Source: Cerioporus squamosus
Lineage: Eukaryota > Basidiomycota > Agaricomycetes > Polyporales > Polyporaceae
DNA: 64,000 nt
Assembly (NCBI GenBank): GCA_022592435.1
Contig: JABYQS010000059.1
Span: 124,001-188,000, forward strand
Reading direction: 5' to 3'
The notes under the pieces were generated by a model that was not told where the DNA came from, did not search any database, and was given only the letters and a program-made list of their open reading frames with translations. Made by a program: the position numbers and the translations under genes. Shown here in pieces: positions 44,839-56,256 of the stretch; position 1 is the stretch's first letter, and each line of letters starts with the position of its first letter.

Positions 44839-47007
44839 AGTCAACTGTGTTGATATGGAGGAGGATTGTGCCAGGTGCGAGAAGGGATCCGGTTGGGGGC
44901 TTGAGGACACCTGTATGAGCTCCCAATGAGTGGTGGGTTCCTGTATAAATATGAGTATGTGGAAGAAGCACTGAGGAACAGCAAACTCTATCCTCGGCGA
45001 ACCAGATCTTGTTGAACTCGTGGATAGAAGCGGCTGGATGAGAATAGCGTATCGCTCTTGTACTCGTAGTCATTATGAAGCTGCCATGGTCACGGCAAGA
45101 GAGTACCTCCTCAGGGCTTACATCGGTGGGTGACTGTAGGTCCTAATTCAGAATGTACTCACCACATCCCTGCTCTCACTCGCGTTCGAGTTGTCACGAT
45201 CGAGGACGGGGGATTTTGGGAGTGACAAGGAAGGTCTCGTGGGCGCGCGCATTCGCTGCATCGCCCTGTCCAGACCGAGATAGGAACGGACCACTAGCAG
45301 GAAGTGCTGACTTCGTGATACAGGTCATTTGCTAGATTGCCGTGCGCTCTATTGAGATCGTATGATCTTTCCCCGACCGTGCCGCGAGTCATTATCAAGG
45401 CTTTCAGCTTCTGCGGGCAGGGCACTCACTGAGCTATAGGTGGTGCTCCCAGTGGTCAACGGAGGTCCTCGCATCGAGAAACTTGCATGACAGTGGCTTC
45501 AATTGTGAAGGGACCGGACCATCTTCCAGCTGTCAATTTGAGTTCAAATCCAGGTTTCACGACAGATGGATTGAAGATGTGCTCCCCTCGGGATCATATT
45601 ACCCACCATCCAACTGACGGCGTCGAATCACTCACATAATCTTCCGTTCAGACACACTGGCCCTGTCGGTGGGAGAAATTCCCATCCAGCGGTGTAAGAG
45701 CGCAAGTTCACCCCGGGAACCACGGGAAGCTATCAACTGTGTAAGTGTTCCTGACGGTGTGAGTACGGCGAGAAATCGCTTCGCGATAGCCAGGATCGGA
45801 AAGAAGGTACGACTCACGACCAGTCGACGGCTACACAAGTCGCGTCAGTCGGAAAGTTAGTACACGTCGGTCAACCAGTCAGCGGTGCTGCATTAGTATG
45901 CGATTTGAGCAGTGTCCGGGTCGTCCGAGTCCAAGTTTGAACGAGCCGCACCCCGACGTAGTAGGCAGCCGACGACCTCGGGTTGGGAGAAGGACGGGCG
46001 GGTGCGGCTCTGGTGGATGGTGTCAGCACGTCCGGCGACGTGAATTCAGTCGAACGCGGCGGTAAGTAGCGGCGGCGGAGACGTCGTCGCTGAACGTTTG
46101 TCGCCGAGCGGAGGTCCGTGAACATTCTAAAAGTCCCGATCGATACCGACGTAGTCATGGAGCGCGGTCAGCAATCGGGAGGTGTTATGGATTCTAGTCA
46201 GAGCGTCTGGCCGATGACTGGGTTAGAGTCAGGTAGACTCAACTCACTACGGTATGTCTCGCTGCTCGCACTGACGTGAAGCGTCTCGAGTACTGTAGTC
46301 TCAGTCCTTTTATTCCCTTCTTCCTTGTTTGTGGATCCTCAGTACCCTGGACGTCTTCCCGCGACGTCCTCGCGACCCCGGCTGGAGATGCAGCGAACTC
46401 TAGAGGATGAGGAGGAGTGTAACCCCGGCGCGGGTTACGACTCTCGGTTCGCCGCTTTTGGACGACCGCTTTGGGACTTGCGACGCTCTTCTGTTCGGTT
46501 CCACTTTGTATATGTATCCCGCCGCGCCTGTGTCGTTCCCCCGCTTACGCTTGAACAATGCAGGTATGTTCCCGCTTATGCTTGAACGACGCAGCTTCAA
46601 GTTGTACCGCAGATGAGACGAGTCGCCGCACGACGCGTCGGTCGGGCGTCTGCGCGCAAGGCGGAGGCCACGTGGGCTCGAATGGGACTTTCAACTCGGC
46701 GTCTTCGCGCCCTCGACCGTCGAGCTCGCGCTACCATCTCCCCCTCCTCCTCCTCCCTCTCCGTATCCCCCTCCTCCTCCTCCCTCTCTCCGTATCTCCC
46801 CCCTCCATACCTCCCGACACTGGCGCAAGCTCCTCCCAAACAGAAATATCTATAACGAAATGTAAGAGCCCTCCCGGAGGTTCGCCGTATCAGCGCCGCC
46901 GCAAGAAACTGACTATTCCTCGCGATAGACTCACGCTAACACCACGTTCTCTACTCACCCCTTCCTGACAACGCCCGCCTGTCTCTCGTTCATTTGCGAC
47001 GGCGATC
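44839..47007. other. Long intergenic region
   Basis: Over 2 kb without a recognisable gene. A TATAAAT at 44944-44950 may serve gene D. A strong pyrimidine tract (CTCCTCCTCCTCCCTCTCC, 46740-46805) precedes the next gene and is typical of a fungal promoter. Confidence 0.4.
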
Positions 47008-49772
47008 ATGTCGCAGCCCACCCAGGTGCTGCCCTCATGGCTCACACTCTCCACCACCGTCGTCACCCTTCCAGACGGTGGCATCTCGACGTCCTCCACG
47101 ATCCTGCGCTTGCCACTGACGTATTATGGCCCAAGTGTGAGTTGCACGTACTTCCGGCGCGGCCCGTCGCTCATGCGTGCACTAGATACCTTTGGGTACC
47201 GACGGAGTGTGGACATATGGCGGTCTGACGCCTCCCCCGTCGACCACCGCTACCCCGACTTCTGCGACACCTACATCTACCCCTGTGAGCTCTGCGTTCA
47301 CCTCGTCTCTTGCGACCTCGTCAGCGATCTCCAGCTCGACCCTCTCTGCAAGTTCGTCCGCGAGCTCGTCGTTGAGCTCTTCCTCTCAGACCGCTGCTGT
47401 CCCTACCGTCGCGTCGCAAGCGTCCCGTGGCATCTCTCCGTCGACTCTCGGGGCAATACTGGGAAGCGTGCTCGGCACCCTACTGCTCCTCGTGTTAATC
47501 GCCATTATCTTCCTCATCCGCTCCAACCGTCGCCGCCACGCTCCTGCAGACCCGCAGAACCCCTCGTCCAGCTTCTGGAACCGTTCAACGACCCTCATGT
47601 CGTCGTTCCGGAACAGTACACTCCCTATCTGGACAGGATGGGAAATGGTCGACGCCGACGACGCGGAGGCCCCGCGTTCCCCGGGCGAAGGCTCTCCCCG
47701 CGGAAGCGGCGAGGAGGACGACCCGTTCCTCACGCGGCGAAGCGTACACAGTGGAACGGAGATGGGACACACCCGCACGGACACGGACACGCTCGTAAGC
47801 CTTCCTGCTATCGCCCGTACTGGCACCATGTCCACGCACCATTCTGCGCCCAAGCCCGGCGGACACATCATCCCCCGCGAGGTTCAGATGCGGATGGGCG
47901 AGGAGATGGGAGATGTGCCCCCGTATCCCAGCGTCCGGATGGTAGAGCGGCGGCCGTCAGATGACCAGAGTTCCCCTCTTCTACCGCCGCCGCCCTTGGA
48001 CAGTCTAGAGATGGGCGGGCGCCGCGGGTCGCTCGGATCAGAAAAGTCGAAGATGACGGACAATGCGCGGTCTATCATGTCGGAGAAATCAGGCGATACC
48101 GACGTTCACGAACCGGAGGGCGCAGAGCTGCTCACTGCGCGACGAGTCAAGGTCGGACAGCTCCAGCCCCTCGCCAACCCAGGCCCCAGTACCAGCGTCG
48201 CTACCCCCAACATCCTCGGACTCGACCGTCTCGCCAACATCGGACGAATGAGCTGGTTCAAGCGCATGTCTTTCCTCGGTGCACCGGCTGGGTCCCAATC
48301 GGTATCTGGTAGCGAGCACCAGGCCGGAGCATCAGACTCGTACACTCGCACGCCCCCACGTCATTCCCGCAACGGTTCGCGCTCCCGTCCTAGTTCCAAT
48401 TCCCGCACTGGCTCCTTCGCCCGTATCTCCACACACGATCCCACACCGACCACGGACAGCTTCGGCAGGCGTAACAGGCATGACTCCGGTCTTGGATTCG
48501 GCTTGACAGACGAGCGTCCCATCTCGACCGCCAGTGCGCAGAGCGCGACCAGCGGCAACACGGTATTCTACGACGCGAACTCCAGGCCGGTAAGCTCGAT
48601 GGGCACGCGTTCGACCGCTGGTTCCGGCTCGTCGCCTATCCCGCCAGTCCCGCCAGTCCCACAGGCACCCATCCAGCCCTCACCCTTGTCACACGAGGTT
48701 CGGCATTCATCGGCTTCGATATCAACGGAGAGCAGCTACGGCGAGGAAATCAGGGATCGTCCTCCCACGTACGAGTCTGCCACCGCTCCGCAGTCGCGCA
48801 CGGGCCTCGAGTACTCGGACATCGACGTGTTGGACATGCCCGCACCGCGGCCTGCCTCGCCATTCAGTCACGTGGCGCGTGCCCCTCCCCCGGGATTGGA
48901 TCAGCTACCTAACCCCACGGTGTGGCGCAACTCTCATGCTAGCAGCGGCACCCCGACTCCTGGCACGGACGGCACGTCAGGCATCGATATCGACATCCTC
49001 GAGGAAGCGCCTCCTGCTGCTCAAGGCGGCTGGCGCAGCCTCGCGGGTGGACTCAGGCCGATGGATGGTAGGCGGACAACGTTTGGTGTGGTACGTGCAA
49101 CCGCGCCCTACTCCCTCGTCGTGCGTTGTACTGATCAACCATCGACATAGCCGATGGTCGTTCAACCTCAAGACGCTCTCCGTTCTGAGCGCGGCTCCTT
49201 GCACTCGACGCGCTCGCACCTCAGTCCGCACTCGTCTCGCAGCCCCTCCGGTTCGCACCTGCCTCCTCACGGCATGCAGGAACCGGCTCGAGCTCCTCAC
49301 GGCCCACCGCCTCCAGTCACTCGCGAGGGATCACGATGAGCAGCGGCGCGTCCCTCGTCCACTCCAACTCTGTGTCATTCGATGACCACCGGCCGGGCCG
49401 ACACCGCACAGACGTTGGTGAAGTTGCGTCTCCGCCGCTCTCCGCCGTCTTCGGCGCCTTCCCAAGGGGGCAGGCTCGCCTCCTCCTGCTATGCACGGAC
49501 ATGGGGACGACGTCGTCCTTCCCGCCGCCCCCGCCTACCACTCAAGCGCCCCAAGTCCCATCCCCATGCCGAGTCCTGTCGCGGTCAGCGGGACGCTGAC
49601 GTCCACGGCGACGAGAGGATCCGGGGACGAGAGCTTGACGGACCTGAGCGTGACGACCACGCAGACGGACCCGATCACGGGCGCGGTCGTGCACCTCCCG
49701 AGGCTCCCGTGGCGGAGCGGCAGCGAGCGGGCGTGGGGCGATCGGCCGGCTCGTGAGGACACGATCTGGTAG
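47008..49772 (+). CDS. Single-pass membrane protein with Ser/Thr/Pro-rich regions, probable frameshifts near the 3' end
   Basis: Exon 1 (47008-47136) and exon 2 (47186-49090) join in frame. A short extracellular part (VLPSWLTLSTTVVTLPDGG, YYGPSIPLGTDGVWTYGGL) leads to a Ser/Thr stalk. One membrane helix follows at about 131-153 (LGAILGSVLGTLLLLVLIAI) with a basic stop (RSNRRRH). A cytosolic tail of about 500 residues is Ser/Pro-rich. This is the layout of fungal wall-stress or polarity sensors; it lacks an obvious signal peptide. After a third exon start at 49151, the coding signal changes frame between 49230 and 49337 (toward MSSGASLVHSNSVSFDDHR). It changes again in the run CCCAAGGGGG at 49461, then continues as ESLTDLSVTTTQTDPITGAV to a stop at 49772. 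If the frame breaks are real, the protein ends at 49339. Confidence 0.55.
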
Positions 49773-51014
49773 CCGGAGCGGAGCGTGTGTTTGTGAGTGC
49801 TCTGCTTCCGTTTGTGCTCGTCCAAGTGTGTGTTCGCTGTCGTCGTCGTCGTCTGTTGTGCTTTTGCTCTTGCTGTGGACTGCTCGCTTCGTGACGTTCT
49901 TCTCGTGGTTCTAGTAGAGGCCAGCTGCCGACGCAGGTCGGTGGTGGTGGCGTCGGGTCGTCCCTTGGCCGGCGTGCTCGTGCTCGTGCTTACATCTACG
50001 CTACATCTTGTTTCACGTCAACTTATCCGCTTCATTCTCGACGTCGGTTCTGTCTCCCTGTATACACCTGCTCCCTCACCCCTGCCCCTTTTCCCTCCTC
50101 CTCCCTAACCGCCCCCCCCACCTCCACCACTGCGCTACCTCCGTTATTCTCGCGATACCCATCCTTACGATTCCGACCCATTCTCCCCTTCGGGCATACC
50201 TCTTCATCACCGTTGCGTTCCCGCTTGCGATACCTCTACATTACCTTTACCCCGCACCTCCTTGTCCCCTCTATGCACCGTCTTCCGCCCGTCACCATTA
50301 TCATGAACCCGCCATCCTCTTTTGGTTGTGTATATACTACTACTACCACTCACGCTGCTCTGCTCGCGCTCACGACCCCTGTTATGATCATGACTCGCTC
50401 GAATCGATCGCCGTTTCTGTGTGGGTTGGCTTTGCTTCGCCTGCTTCCTCTCGGTGTGTGCGCTGATAGTGATGGTGATTGTGGGTGCTGTGAGGTTGGC
50501 GTCTGTGCTTTTCCCTTCAAGTTCGCTTGGTTGACAATGGTTCCTGCCGTCGGGGACAGGCTCACCCGTCACCAGCACCTCCACCATTGCAGTGCCCACA
50601 TCATATTATTTGGTGGGTCTATAACCTGCGTTCGCCCGTTGCTGTCGTCACCTGCCACCCCTCCTCTCTTCAGAACGCTGCATCTTTCGTCAAGACCAAG
50701 ACGTAACCCACGGTAACGATCCGAGTCTATATCACTGACGGGAGTTGTCCTCATGCTCACATACGCGCTACCACAGGACATGTGGGACTCGCCATCCCAC
50801 GTGCTGTCATGGACGAAGTGCGGCGTCATATATTCACATATAACTTCCGAACTTCCTCGCGTTCGGTCAAGTGCGGTCATGCCGTCCCCACAGTCGTATG
50901 CGTGGCGCGCATACGAGGAAGCCAGGACGGCCATGGTACGGTTCCCACCGCGTCTTGACTGACGACCACCACCACGTACTAGTACACGCACCACGCACAC
51001 CCGAGCTCGAAACC
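49773..51014. other. Intergenic, pyrimidine-rich
   Basis: Long C/T-rich stretches (for example 50070-50150) with no gene. The right end is the KAR3 promoter with TATA-like sequence near 50828-50845. Confidence 0.4.
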
Positions 51015-52140
51015 ATGGCCAGCCCCGTCAACGCGCTCGCCGTCCTCGGCGTCCTCCTCGCCATCCCGCACCTCTACCGCATCGTGTCCTTCCTCTGGCT
51101 GTACGTCCTCCGCCCGCCGTCCCTGAAGCGGTACCACCACGGCCCCAAGGCCGGCGCGTACGCGCTCGTGACGGGGGCCACAGACGGGATCGGAAAGGCG
51201 ACCGCGGCGGAGCTCCTCCGGAACGGGTTCAACCTGATCCTGCACGGGCGCAACGAGGCGAAGATGCGGACGGTCGTGGAGGAGCTGCGCGCGCGCGTAC
51301 CGGAGGGGAAGGACGCGGACGTGCGGTGGTTTATTGTGGATGCGGCGCAGGGGGGCCATGATTTCGAGAAGATGGTCGAGCCGTTCAGGGACCTGCATAT
51401 TACTCTGGTGTACCATAATGTGGGAGGGGGCGGGACGAAGGGATTGAGGTACGTTTCGTGATGATCCCTTTTGTCTGGGGATCGCTCCGCCGTTCTACCA
51501 CTCCTATGGGAGGGCGAGTTGGACTGCGGCTGCGAACAGAACCGCGCAGCACTCCCTTGTGAAACCATGCTTGCTGCCCACTTACTTAGTACTGACCTCA
51601 CCCGTGCTTCACAGACTCGACGAGCAGACAGAGGAGGACGTCCACCACATGGTCAACATGAACGCCCTCTTCCCGCTCTTCCTCAACCGCGCCCTCCTCC
51701 CCTCCCTCCGGCGCAACGCCAAATCCGGGCCCGTCCTCGTCCACTTCGTCGGCTCCCTCGCAGGCGACATCGCCCCGCCCCGGCTCGCCGTGTACGCCGC
51801 GTCGAAGGGCTTCCTCGAGTCGCTCACGCGCGGGCTCGACAACGACGAGCTCTTCTTCGACGGCCCCACGGGCGTGCGCTACATCTACCTGGCCGTGGGC
51901 GCGGTGAACTCGGAGAACCACGCCGCGCCGATGGCGGTGAGCCTGAGCACGCCGACGTGCGAGAAGTTCGCGCGGGGCATCATCCACACCACGGGGTGTG
52001 GACGCCGGAGGGTCGCGCCGTACTGGGTGCACGCGACGATGCAGTATTTCTTGCAGGATGTTTTGGGAGATGTGGTGATTGACAAGGCGAGTGCGGAGGA
52101 GATGCGGGTTCTCATCGCGCGGACGAGGAAAGGCGAATGA
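51015..52140 (+). CDS. Membrane-anchored short-chain dehydrogenase, 17beta-HSD12/3-ketoacyl-CoA reductase-like (KAR3)
   Basis: Two exons (51015-51448, 51615-52140; 166-nt intron) give an exact 319-residue frame. Anchor: ALAVLGVLLAIPHLYRIVSF. TGATDGIG at 53-60, Ser 192 in GSLAGD, Asn 161, Tyr 205 and Lys 209 in YAASK. The order and spacing equal KAR2, and exon 2 is the same length. The intron is longer than in KAR2, showing the copies are not from a very recent event. C-terminus ends LIARTRKGE, without a KKXX ER signal. It faces DUF6534 E at 0.43 kb. The substrate is not known; a lipid or steroid ketone is likely by family. Confidence 0.85.
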
Positions 52141-52572
52141 GTCGAGACTTGAATGGATGCATGTGCGTGTATAGGTAGAAACCATTATGTTTTGTTGTAC
52201 AACCATCGGCAGATGTTCGCGGATGCCACATGCTCTGCTTTGCTCTGGAATTGCCACGACCTGCACACTGTCGCCGTTGAGGTCAGTGCTCTTGACAACG
52301 CTTCCTATTGAGTACCTTTCTGCTAAGAACATAGGAATCCGTTAGCGTGTCAGATGTCAGGTTGCGATACACACCATACGGGCCCCACTTCTCTCAGCCG
52401 CTTGGAAAGCACTCCAAACTCCTGGTGGTCACAGATAAATAGCAGGGACGCGTGCACCTATACGTACATACACACAACACAGCCAGCCGCAGTACTCTAC
52501 GTCCGTGTATACCAAGTAGTACATCGGCATTGTAAGCCTCAAAGATCGAACCCAAGCCCACCGTGCAGTAGG
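52141..52572. other. Convergent spacer between KAR3 and DUF6534 E
   Basis: 432 bp of 3' flanks; no gene seen. Confidence 0.4.
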
Positions 52573-54906
52573 TTAAACAGCATCAGCAACCCGGACGTGT
52601 CGCTCGAACGCGTCGCCCTCCCGGCTCACCCCAGTCGCAGCCACATCAATCTCGTCCCCAGACTCGCCCAGCGCAGGCGGCTTCGACTCCAGATCGACCG
52701 TCGACATGCCGGTGAGGGACGTGTCCTGCATCCAGTCGATACGTCCGCATGTTAGCACGTTGTCTCTCACACAAATAAGGAAAGGAGGGGATGAGGCGGC
52801 TGATGTGTGTACGTACCGGCGCCGCCACTCTGAACATCATCTCCGGGCCCGTGGACTTCGTGTGGATCGCCGTGCCGCCGGTCCCGTACACCGTCCCGGA
52901 CATGGCGTGTTTCGCCAGGGTTGTCCGCGAGTTGAGCCTAATAACATGTACAGTATGGGAGGAGACGCGTCAGGTTAGCTCGCCGCGCCACTGCATATGC
53001 GCGAAATGGACACCCACGCAGCGAACAGCGAGGTCACGTAGACTGCGTGGGCAGGAAGAAATTCGTCAGTGGCCCTCCCGAGCGGTCGGATGAGTAAGTA
53101 GCTGTAGGAGAGACGCACGCTTTCCGGCGACGATGTTGATTCCGACGTAGATAAGGTTCTCCGGGAGGATCAACGCCTAACAAGCAACAAGCAACTGTCA
53201 GGATGAGAGCCCGTTGCGCAGTGGCCACGCGCGACGTACGAAGAAGAATGCCACCAGGTTGACGATCCTGTTGAACAAGCTTGAGCTGAGCAAAGTTGCC
53301 ATAAGCAAAAAAGAGCGGTATCCCTCACGTCGTGATCAGACCTGCCAGTGATGCGCAGGAGGGTGAGTGAGCGATGTTCCACGCCCCCAGGCCCAGAGTC
53401 ACAGGCCTCACTCACCCGTCGTGATCGCATACAGCACCAGGATATCAACCAGGGAGTCGGTGCTGTATAGGCGTACATAGGAATATCCGTGAGCACATGC
53501 ACACAGCAGCCGACGGAGCGCACTTCAGAGACGGACCTCTTGAACCCCGTCCGGCTCTGTCGCAGAGCGATGATCAGCGAGATCGTCAGGACTGCGTCCG
53601 TCAGCACGATCACGCCGAACGCGGCCGAGATGAGCCACTGTGAATCAAGCGCATGTCAACAGATGTAAGGCGGAGAGCCCGGAGCGTATATGTGCGGGGA
53701 GGAACTCACGGTCACGCTTTGGTACGCCTGGAAGGAGGGCTGCAGGAAGCTGGGTGGCACGGTCAGTGGTCAGCGGTGATGGTCGTCCCGCGGCGGAATG
53801 GGCGGGCTCACGCTTCGATGGTGGCGGCTGGATCCAGGTCAGTTTCAGAGGAAGCTGCAGCAAGGGCGAAGAGACGACGTACCAAGACAGAACCCTGTAT
53901 GCGAGCAGCACTTCGTGGTCAACCACTGCGAGAGTGGACAGACGGAGTGACGAACCGAATTCTATCACGAGCATGATGATCTGTGTGTGCGGTGAGCAGA
54001 GAGCACCAACGACAGGGAACACGAGTTCCGCTCACCCCGAAGAACGCCACTAGCCTCTGGGCTCCGCCCACTGTGCAACACCGCGTTCATTCATCGCCGC
54101 CTCCCAACCTTGTGTAGGGATGAAACACGTACGCTTGTACACGCGCCGTATGAAGAAACTGCGTCGAAAGATCAGTATGCTTATTGTGTTTGCTCAGAGT
54201 CTGATGCACTCACCATTGAGAGGCCATGATCGATAGACCCTATCAATTCGCGAGTAGCTCAGAACACATCGCATCTGCGCGAGTTGGAGGGACTTACCGC
54301 AGCGATCGGCATGCTCTACAGACCGATAGATAAGTCTGGTCAGCATAACCCATGTTCGTGATATGAGGGTAGGCTTACATCAAGCGACCATCCCGCAAAT
54401 GTAAGCTGGAGAGGGTTCATGTAATTCGTAACAAGGTGCGCATATCTGGGAGGGGTCAGGAAGTAGTCAGACGTGTGCAGAAGGCGATTGGCGTACGTAA
54501 TGTGCATGCAGAATGCGCTGTTCATCGTTTCGAGACCTCTGTCGATCACGGACTGTGAGCGACTGACTTCCTGTCGTGCGGTGTTATCACCGCGCAGACT
54601 CACAGTACCAGCCATGCCTGCGATCGTGCCGATGGTTAGTTCAGGTGGCACTGCATAAGAAGGCAAACGACGCACGATGGTCTTCACGAAATAGGAATCA
54701 TTGGGGAAGTTCCGCAAGTACTGGTACGCCTGATGAAGGTTGAGGCCGTACAATCTGCAGCATTTGTGTTCGCATGAGCACCGTGGATAGCTGTAGAGAC
54801 GTCCGAGACAAGCTACGCACATAAGGCTCAAGTTCGAGCCCATAAGAACAGCACCATAGGTGTTGTCGAGTGCAGGGACGCCGAAGAGAGATGCAAGGCC
54901 GGACAT
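52573..54906 (-). CDS. DUF6534 multi-pass membrane protein E
   Basis: A many-exon gene; all junctions examined keep frame with GT-AG introns. ATG 54906: MSGLASLFGVPALDNTYGAV (LDNTYGA family motif), then ILYGLNLHQAYQYLRNFPND, LETMNSAFCMHIT, YAHLVTNYMNPLQLTFAGWS, FFIRRVYKLGGAQRLVAFFG, VIVLTDAVLTISLIIALRQS (followed by RTGFKR) and TDSLVDILVLYAITTGLITT. Next come SLFNRIVNLVAFFF, LPENLIYVGINIVAGKLYVT and ALNSRTTLAKHAM, with a polar tail to TAA at 52573-52575. One small exon is just GTCTGATCACGAC (13 nt), as in A and B, showing conserved exon structure. It lies convergent to KAR3. Confidence 0.75.
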
Positions 54907-54950
54907 GTTGTGCACTGGTCCCACCGCTCAGGTGAACGGGGGCATGGGGA

Positions 54951-54957
54951 TATATAG
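54951..54957 (-). promoter_or_regulatory. TATA box of DUF6534 E
   Basis: CTATATA on minus, 45 bp upstream of the ATG at 54906. Confidence 0.45.
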
Positions 54958-56256
54958 ACCGCCTACGCCACGGTCGAGGGGTTATCCCGCGGGAAGGACA
55001 TGGCTAGTAACCTTGTCCTCGAACATCTTCGCAAGGCAGTACGAGCGTCGAGCGGTCTGCATCTATCATGATGACAGGAAGGCAGGAGCCTGTGAGCGAG
55101 CGGCGATGGTCACAGGGTCAAACTCGCTCAGGGAACGCTCGTCGGCGCTGAGAAGCATCCACGCAAGGCGAGGGCGGTGTGCTATGTTTGCGCACAGGTT
55201 CCCATGTTCCAACAGGGTTGTGTCAAGAAGCCGGCGGTAGGCACTGACTCCGTGTCGGAAGGGCATGAGTGTTCTAGACCACACGGTGTGTCGCCCAGGG
55301 CCCTTCACTCCAGCGGTGATGGAGTGTAGCACTAGAGTTCTGAGGTACGAGTGAATTGGCAGTCTGCCTCATAGAGTAGCCGTGCCCTGAATGCCAGAGT
55401 GCGATATGATGGTGGTCCGTGGATACGCTGGCCTTCATGGTCATATTGTGCTCGATAAGGAGTCCGGCCGTAGTTCATCTAGAGCTCCAGAACGTCCAAG
55501 GGCGACGGGCGTTGGTTGGGCGGTGCGATAAGGAGGGAGAGCGGCGGCGTCAGCGCTGATGTTGTGCACCCGCGAGAAAGATGGAAGACCAGACGATTGC
55601 CTCATCCCGCTCAAGATCCCTGGAGGAACCGTTCGGAGGACGGGGTGTCATGAGAAAGGATTTCATAGGAGGGTTGTAGTCGTATTCTTCGGAAGATGCT
55701 CGGTTCGACCGTGAGCCTAGGGGCAACCAAATAAGTCGGCTAGTTGCATGCTGGGTGGTGAGACTCCTGAGAGGGAACCTCTGAGGATGGAGAGCGCGTT
55801 GGTAGATTGTCGCAAAGAGTCAATTGAGAGAGCAAACGGACGATTCGGCATTCACCCACCATCTTCGCGCGGGAAGGCTCCGAGTTGGAAGCGCTTTAAC
55901 CATCCTGTCAATCGAGAGACGAGTACATCCTGTCAATCGAGAGACGAGAACGACCATGTTCAAGTTCCGTGTATTCCCTCTTAGCGTGAAGTCGACTACG
56001 CGCAAAGCCTGTCACGGTGGTATCTTGCTGAGGGATTGTCGTGGATTGTGGTAGATCGCTGTGTATGTCGCGCCGCTCAGGCAGACGCCGGTCACCAACG
56101 GCAGACCGCCACGTCGAAACTCGCGAGAAGACATCAGCTTCCCTGCGCACATCCAGGCCAGAATCTGCTACAACCGCAACTCTATCGCCCGTCGACATGA
56201 TGACTCTCACAGCAATAAAGCCCACATTACCCACGAGCCGCTAGTCACCGTCCCTC
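54958..56256. other. Intergenic, no gene recognised
   Basis: About 1.3 kb with no gene. Contains a short direct repeat at 55901-55948. Confidence 0.4.
55901..55948. repeat. Perfect 23-bp direct repeat, period 25
   Basis: CATCCTGTCAATCGAGAGAC plus GAG occurs at 55901-55923 and again at 55926-55948, separated by TA. Confidence 0.9.
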
